Made by a program: the position numbers and the translations under genes. This document shows, in pieces, positions 15,688 through 19,139 of a stretch of 19,139 bases of DNA. The notes beneath the pieces were generated by a model that was not told the DNA's origin, made no database searches, and saw nothing but the letters and a program-made list of their open reading frames with translations. The DNA lies in assembly GCA_000435595.1 (NCBI GenBank), contig FR895427.1, positions 13,130 to 32,268 on the forward strand, read 5' to 3'. Each line of letters starts with the position of its first letter. Position 1 is the first letter of the stretch. The DNA comes from Firmicutes bacterium CAG:882 (lineage in GTDB: Bacteria; Bacillota; Clostridia; Lachnospirales; Lachnospiraceae).

Positions 15688-17929
15688 GATATACAGAAAA
15701 TTATTGGCTGCTTTATGTATTGAAGCAGCATTTTTTGTTGTATTGGTTATTGCCGCATGTGTGTATCCGAGCACATATACACTCAAAGGCGGCGAAAAAG
15801 AGATTTCGCTCCCGTTCGGACATTACTTTGTCACCTGCAATTACGAGGCAGTGCAGATGGATGCCACCGTAAATTATCTCTACATACAGGACAGTGACAT
15901 GACTACGGACAAAATACCTCAGACGGAAAATTATCTGAGGGACGATAAGGACAGCTACACAGGCGAGTTCTGGATATACAGCCATAAAAAGGCGGTCAAC
16001 TTCAGCGTCAGGGAGATAATGAGCGACGACGAGTCGACGCTTGTAAATGTAAAAAGCTACGAGGTAAGGACTACGCCCTTCGTATTTTATGTTGTGATGA
16101 TTCCTGTATTTTTAATTATTATGTTAACCGTATGGGGTATGTACATCAGGAAAAGAAACATCATAATTACAAGAAAATCACTGGCAGGAGCGTGTGTGCT
16201 TTTTGTGACAATGGTTATATCTTGTATACCGATGTTTTTTGACAAGGTTATCATAGGACATGACACGCTGATACAGCTTTTAAGGCTCGAGGGAATCAAG
16301 GACGGATACCTTGCGGGACAGTTTCCTGTTAAGGTCGAGCCGACATTTAATGCGGGGTACGGCTATGCCTTTTCAACTTTTTACGGAAGTTTGTTTTATA
16401 ATATTCCCGCTTTGTTCCGCCTTATGGGCTTTTCATTGCAATTCTCTTACAAAATCTATGTGGCACTTATAAATATTGCGACGGTGCTTATATCATACTA
16501 TAGCTTTAAGGTTATGCTTGAAAATAAGAAAAATGCAGTGGTAGGAAGTGTACTGTACAGTCTTTCGGTGTACCGTTTTTACGTTTTGTATCAGAGAGGC
16601 GCGGTCGGCGAGTTCACGGCAATGACTTTTCTTCCGCTTATCGCTGTCGGACTGTGGAAAATATATACCATGCCGTCGGACAAGAATCTCAGAAAACAGT
16701 GGGTTATGCCCGTAATCGGGTACTGGGGAGTTATTCAGTCACACGTTCTGAGCACGGAGATATACGGTGGTTTCACACTGTTATTCTGTCTCATAATGTT
16801 TAAAAAGACATTCAAGAAGGATAGATTTATTGTACTTTTGAAAATTGTGCTTATATCGGTTATATTAAATGCCAACTATCTCCTTCCGTTTCTTGAGAGT
16901 TTTCTGCTTGATGATTTATACATTAAGCTGGATACTCCTGTCGGTAACGGATTAATGGGAATACCGCTTGCACACATATTTAAGTTCTACACGGGAAAAG
17001 CAACACATTATTATTACATTGCCGATGGAGGTTTTGGATGTACGGCAATTATCGTGATTGGATTACTTGTGTATGTGTGTATCAAAAAATATTTTTCCGG
17101 TGATAACAGAAAAAAATTGTGGATAACAGGAATAATTTCTCTTATAAGTGTGATTATAGCATCAAATATATTCCCGTGGAGCAGTATAATAGGCTTTCTT
17201 GATGAAAAATCAGGAGGTTCGTTTGCCGGTAAGGTAATGCATGCCGCCGGTATGGTATTTAAGAATGTACAGTTTCCTGTAAGGTATCTCACGGTAGGCA
17301 TGTTTGTGTTTACTATGTTTACATGTCTTGTCTTATTCTGCAAAAAAGATGATAAGGTTCTGAAAGTAGTAACAGGAATAATTGTTGCAATAACGATTGT
17401 CCAGTTTATTTGGCTGAGTGCTGCGATGATGAAGGACGGAAATCTTGACATTAGGTATGCGGTGAGTCAAACAGACAAGACCTTCACGTTCAATCTCGGT
17501 GGGTTCGAGTATATGCCTCTCAGGGAGGATGACGGACTTCCATATATGAATATGCTCATAGATAATGAGGAATGTCAGACGACGAATGCTAAGATAAGCA
17601 ATTATGAAAAATACATGACCAACATAAAGGTTCATATAACAACGGATGCCGATTCGTTAGGAATGGTTGAATTTCCGCTTCTCTACTACAGGGGCTATAA
17701 AGCCGTTGACGTAAATACGGGGGAGAAGCTGACACTCCACAATTCTACGAGCAGCGCGCGTCTGTCAGTCATCGTTCCGGCAGGTTATGACGGTGATGTC
17801 AAAGTATACTATGCAGGAAAGACAACATGGCATATTGCGGAGGCAGTTTCACTTTTGGCAATGATATATATAATATGGTTTTCGGCTAAGTCTGCCAAGG
17901 AAAAAAGAAGGGCAATGACCGCGGCTTAA
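15665..17929 (+). CDS. Large polytopic membrane protein, PTPS-related/YfhO-like (GT-C fold)
   Basis: Integral membrane protein of 754 aa. It has an N-terminal membrane segment (about 13-33), an outside domain of about 100 residues, then a long block of about ten hydrophobic segments, a C-terminal beta-rich outside domain and a last membrane segment ending in a basic tail. The motif GHDTLIQLLRLEG (His199-Asp200) followed by GQFPVKVEPTFNAGYGYAFSTFYG is characteristic of the 6-pyruvoyl-tetrahydropterin synthase-related membrane family, a GT-C relative whose name is historical. The C-terminal part (FPLLYYRGYKAVDVNTGE, then VPAGYDGDVKVYYAG) resembles YfhO, needed in other Firmicutes for glycosylation of lipoteichoic acid. 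The start at 15665 has GGGGAG 8 bases upstream; an in-frame ATG at 15641 has none. It overlaps the fumarase beta gene by 23 bases and ends at twin terminators. Confidence 0.7.
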   Translation: MKRLPQDKIYRKLLAALCIEAAFFVVLVIAACVYPSTYTLKGGEKEISLPFGHYFVTCNYEAVQMDATVNYLYIQDSDMTTDKIPQTENYLRDDKDSYTGEFWIYSHKKAVNFSVREIMSDDESTLVNVKSYEVRTTPFVFYVVMIPVFLIIMLTVWGMYIRKRNIIITRKSLAGACVLFVTMVISCIPMFFDKVIIGHDTLIQLLRLEGIKDGYLAGQFPVKVEPTFNAGYGYAFSTFYGSLFYNIPALFRLMGFSLQFSYKIYVALINIATVLISYYSFKVMLENKKNAVVGSVLYSLSVYRFYVLYQRGAVGEFTAMTFLPLIAVGLWKIYTMPSDKNLRKQWVMPVIGYWGVIQSHVLSTEIYGGFTLLFCLIMFKKTFKKDRFIVLLKIVLISVILNANYLLPFLESFLLDDLYIKLDTPVGNGLMGIPLAHIFKFYTGKATHYYYIADGGFGCTAIIVIGLLVYVCIKKYFSGDNRKKLWITGIISLISVIIASNIFPWSSIIGFLDEKSGGSFAGKVMHAAGMVFKNVQFPVRYLTVGMFVFTMFTCLVLFCKKDDKVLKVVTGIIVAITIVQFIWLSAAMMKDGNLDIRYAVSQTDKTFTFNLGGFEYMPLREDDGLPYMNMLIDNEECQTTNAKISNYEKYMTNIKVHITTDADSLGMVEFPLLYYRGYKAVDVNTGEKLTLHNSTSSARLSVIVPAGYDGDVKVYYAGKTTWHIAEAVSLLAMIYIIWFSAKSAKEKRRAMTAA

Positions 17930-17946
17930 CAAAAATGCTAAGTTGT

Positions 17947-17996
17947 AAAATCAAGTGCGACAAGGGTTAATAACTCTATCGCACTTGATTTTTTAT
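17947..17996 (+). terminator. Intrinsic terminator 1 after the membrane-protein operon
   Basis: A 14-bp perfect stem, AAAATCAAGTGCGA (17947-17960) and TCGCACTTGATTTT (17979-17992), with an 18-base loop, followed by TTTTATT. The A-run on the left side means it could also work for leftward transcription. Confidence 0.85.
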
Positions 17997-18009
17997 TGTG
18001 GAAAATATG

Positions 18010-18053
18010 AGTGCTACAAGAGAATTAAAAAACTCTTGTAGCACTTTTTATTT
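18010..18053 (+). terminator. Intrinsic terminator 2, related to terminator 1
   Basis: A 13-bp perfect stem, AGTGCTACAAGAG (18010-18022) and CTCTTGTAGCACT (18033-18045), with a 10-base A-rich loop, followed by TTTTATTTT. Its arms align with those of terminator 1 with paired differences. It separates the core operon from the phage-like genes. Confidence 0.87.
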
Positions 18054-18084
18054 TGCCAATTTTTAAGGAAAGGTGGGCGGAAAC

Positions 18085-18267
18085 GTGAAAAAAGGAGATA
18101 AGCGTATTACATACGCCGACAGACAGAAGATTGAAGCAATGGAGCGAACCGGGGCAAAGGTTACAGATATTGCAAAGGCGGTTGGGTTTCACAGAGCAAC
18201 GATTTATAACGAATTGAAGCGTGGGGGAACACCATACCGGGCAGAAGTAGCACAGAGAAGTTTATAA
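18085..18267 (+). CDS. Small helix-turn-helix DNA-binding protein (HTH_38/IS30-like)
   Basis: A 60-residue basic protein consisting almost only of one helix-turn-helix: RITYADRQKIEAMERTGAKV, then TDIAKAVGFHRATIYNELKRG. This is the pattern of the DNA-binding head of IS30-type transposases and of Hin-like resolvases (LxxREKIExLxxxGxSxxxIAxxLGxxxxTIxxELKR). There is no catalytic domain, and the following bases do not encode one in any frame, so it is a free-standing HTH, probably a regulator of the mobile element, rather than a truncated transposase. I prefer GTG at 18085, which has AGGTGG 8 bases upstream; GTG at 18073 (64 aa) is possible. It follows terminator 2 closely, so its promoter must lie within or near the terminator region. 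Confidence 0.7.
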   Translation: MKKGDKRITYADRQKIEAMERTGAKVTDIAKAVGFHRATIYNELKRGGTPYRAEVAQRSL

Positions 18268-18302
18268 ATGCCAGGCGGCAGCAATATAGAAAGGAACTCA
18301 AC

Positions 18303-18665
18303 ATGGATATATCAAAATGGTTTTACAGACCGCACTACACAACGCCGGAACTTGATAAAAAGATTGAAGATGTGGAAAAGGCGTTGGGGTTCAAATTGTT
18401 TATATGGCAAAAAACATATATAGAATATGGCGTTTTTAGACAGTACGGGGAAACGACCGCCAAAATATTAAGATTGCTTATAACACCGGGGAAAATAGTT
18501 GATTTCACAGAGCGACCAAGGGGAGATAGAGAAAGAATTTTTAGAAAAGAACTTTTAGAAGTGAAAGCAAAGTTAAATGCCGCCGGAGTTCAGACCAACG
18601 AAGTCTACACAAATAAAAAGGACTTATACAGAGCAATGAACGAAAGGACGGGCGGCAGCAGATGA
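18303..18665 (+). CDS. Phage-type protein of unknown function
   Basis: A 120-residue, charged, soluble protein that I do not recognise as a named family. It begins MDISKWFYRPHYTTPELDKK and has a predicted helical middle (KIEDVEKALGFKLFIWQKTYI) with several aromatic residues, then a basic region (ERPRGDRERIFRKELLEV) that could form a coil. No enzyme motif, membrane segment or signal peptide is seen. AAAGGA at 18290-18295 is 7 bases before the start. Its stop overlaps the methyltransferase start by 4 bases (ATGA), so the two are translationally coupled, which suggests related roles. Similar short proteins beside methyltransferases occur in Clostridia prophages as I recall them; this is not a search result. 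Confidence 0.7.
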   Translation: MDISKWFYRPHYTTPELDKKIEDVEKALGFKLFIWQKTYIEYGVFRQYGETTAKILRLLITPGKIVDFTERPRGDRERIFRKELLEVKAKLNAAGVQTNEVYTNKKDLYRAMNERTGGSR

Positions 18666-19139
18666 AAAGAAAATTAAAGGTTAATGACTTCTTTTGTGGA
18701 TGCGGCGGAATGGGTATTGCATTTAAAAATGCCGGGTATGAAATAGCCGGGGCATGGGACTTTGATAAATACGCCGTGGAGAGTTACCGGGCAAACGTAG
18801 GGGACCATGTACAGAAAGCAGACATAAAGGAATTGCACCAAGCAGACATACCACAAGCGGATGTGTGGGCGTTTGGCTTTCCTTGCCAGGATTTGAGCGT
18901 TGCAGGAAAGCAACGGGGCATGATTTTAAAATGCGAGGATTGCGGCGAGGAAATAGAGATAAACCCGGAAGAGTACACGGGCAACACCATTTGCCCCAAG
19001 TGCAGCAGTAACAATTTTAAGGCGGCGAGCCGTAGCGGATGTTTCTTTGAAATGATGCGATTACTTGAAGAAACAGAGAGAGAGAGAGAACACGCCATGC
19101 CGGCCGTTATCATTGCGGAGAATGTGCGAGGGTTACGCC
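18662..19139 (+). CDS. C5-cytosine DNA methyltransferase, N-terminal part (runs off the window)
   Basis: Transfers a methyl group from S-adenosylmethionine to carbon 5 of cytosine in a specific DNA site. 159 codons are visible. Motif I is FFCGCGGMGIAF (10-21, SAM binding; the usual second position Ser/Ala is Cys). Motif IV is GFPCQDLSVAGKQRG with the catalytic Cys75. Motif VI is ENV at 153-155, whose Glu assists catalysis. Between IV and VI sits an unusual insert with CEDC (91-94) and CPKC (111-114), a zinc-ribbon-like four-cysteine pattern. The target-recognition domain and motifs VIII-X lie beyond the right edge. No restriction endonuclease is seen, so it may be an orphan phage methyltransferase that protects against host restriction; that is inference. 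It overlaps the previous gene by 4 bases. Confidence 0.9.
   Translation, partial: MKRKLKVNDFFCGCGGMGIAFKNAGYEIAGAWDFDKYAVESYRANVGDHVQKADIKELHQADIPQADVWAFGFPCQDLSVAGKQRGMILKCEDCGEEIEINPEEYTGNTICPKCSSNNFKAASRSGCFFEMMRLLEETEREREHAMPAVIIAENVRGLR

Larger units (their letters stand above)
18054..19139 (+). mobile_element. Edge of a probable prophage or integrative element
   Basis: Three tightly packed genes (small helix-turn-helix protein, unknown phage-type protein, C5-cytosine methyltransferase) are of kinds common in Clostridia prophages and conjugative elements. CGG, GGG, CCG and GCG codons are frequent here but scarce in the dnaA-gyrA genes. No integrase, attachment repeat or structural gene is visible, so the element type and its exact left end are unknown; it could also be a remnant. 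Confidence 0.55.

Noticed and set aside
17118..17126. Perfect DnaA box TGTGGATAA inside the PTPS-related gene
   Set aside because: It is isolated and in coding DNA; single perfect boxes occur by chance in AT-rich genomes. It could titrate DnaA, but one site does not support that.
18784..19113. Minus-strand frame of 109 codons at the right edge
   Set aside because: It is antisense to the methyltransferase motifs IV and VI, which are unmistakable on the plus strand.
1..19139. CRISPR arrays, tRNA, rRNA or known riboswitch
   Set aside because: No regularly spaced repeats, no cloverleaf with CCA-type end, no ribosomal RNA signature and no riboswitch core that I could recognise on either strand by reading.

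Overview
This window carries the replication-origin region of a low-to-mid GC Gram-positive bacterium. Gene order (jag-yidC-yidD-rnpA-rpmH / oriC / dnaA-dnaN-yaaA-recF-gyrB-gyrA), AGA-rich codon use, strong GGAGG-type ribosome sites and the style of the RnpA, YidC and DnaA proteins point to Clostridia, most likely a Lachnospiraceae-type gut anaerobe. This is inference from gene order and protein character; no database was searched.

Layout. Positions 1-2426 hold the leftward operon rpmH, rnpA, yidD, yidC and jag (jag runs off the left edge). It makes ribosomal protein L34, the RNase P protein, and the membrane-insertion and RNA-binding proteins that usually accompany them. Positions 2427-3027 are non-coding and contain a DnaA-box cluster, an AT-rich stretch and the promoter of dnaA. 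dnaA (3028-4428) is followed by a second non-coding DnaA-box cluster (4429-4807), giving a bipartite oriC as in Bacillus subtilis. dnaN, yaaA (S4 domain), recF, gyrB and gyrA follow rightward. Genes on both sides of oriC point away from it, so they are co-directional with replication.

Positions 11919-17929 are lineage-specific. A broken copy and an intact copy of a GT-C-like polytopic membrane protein are followed by the two subunits of an iron-sulfur class I fumarase (or related dehydratase) and a second large PTPS-related/YfhO-like membrane protein. Spacing is tight, with overlaps or gaps of a few bases, so these genes probably form one transcription unit downstream of gyrA. It ends at two back-to-back hairpin terminators (17947-18053) that look like diverged copies of each other.

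From about 18060 the character changes. A small helix-turn-helix protein, a phage-type protein of unknown function and the start of a C5-cytosine DNA methyltransferase use CGG and GGG codons much more than the core genes, and look like the edge of a prophage or other mobile element. No integrase is visible. The methyltransferase carries a four-cysteine zinc-ribbon-like insert between its catalytic motif and its ENV motif.

Most of the window is ordinary core genome. The points most worth a second look are the 85-nt imperfect palindrome between gyrB and gyrA, the zinc-ribbon insert in the methyltransferase, the twin terminators with compensatory changes, the attenuator-like hairpin between rpmH and rnpA, and the GT-C gene copy disrupted by an internal deletion.
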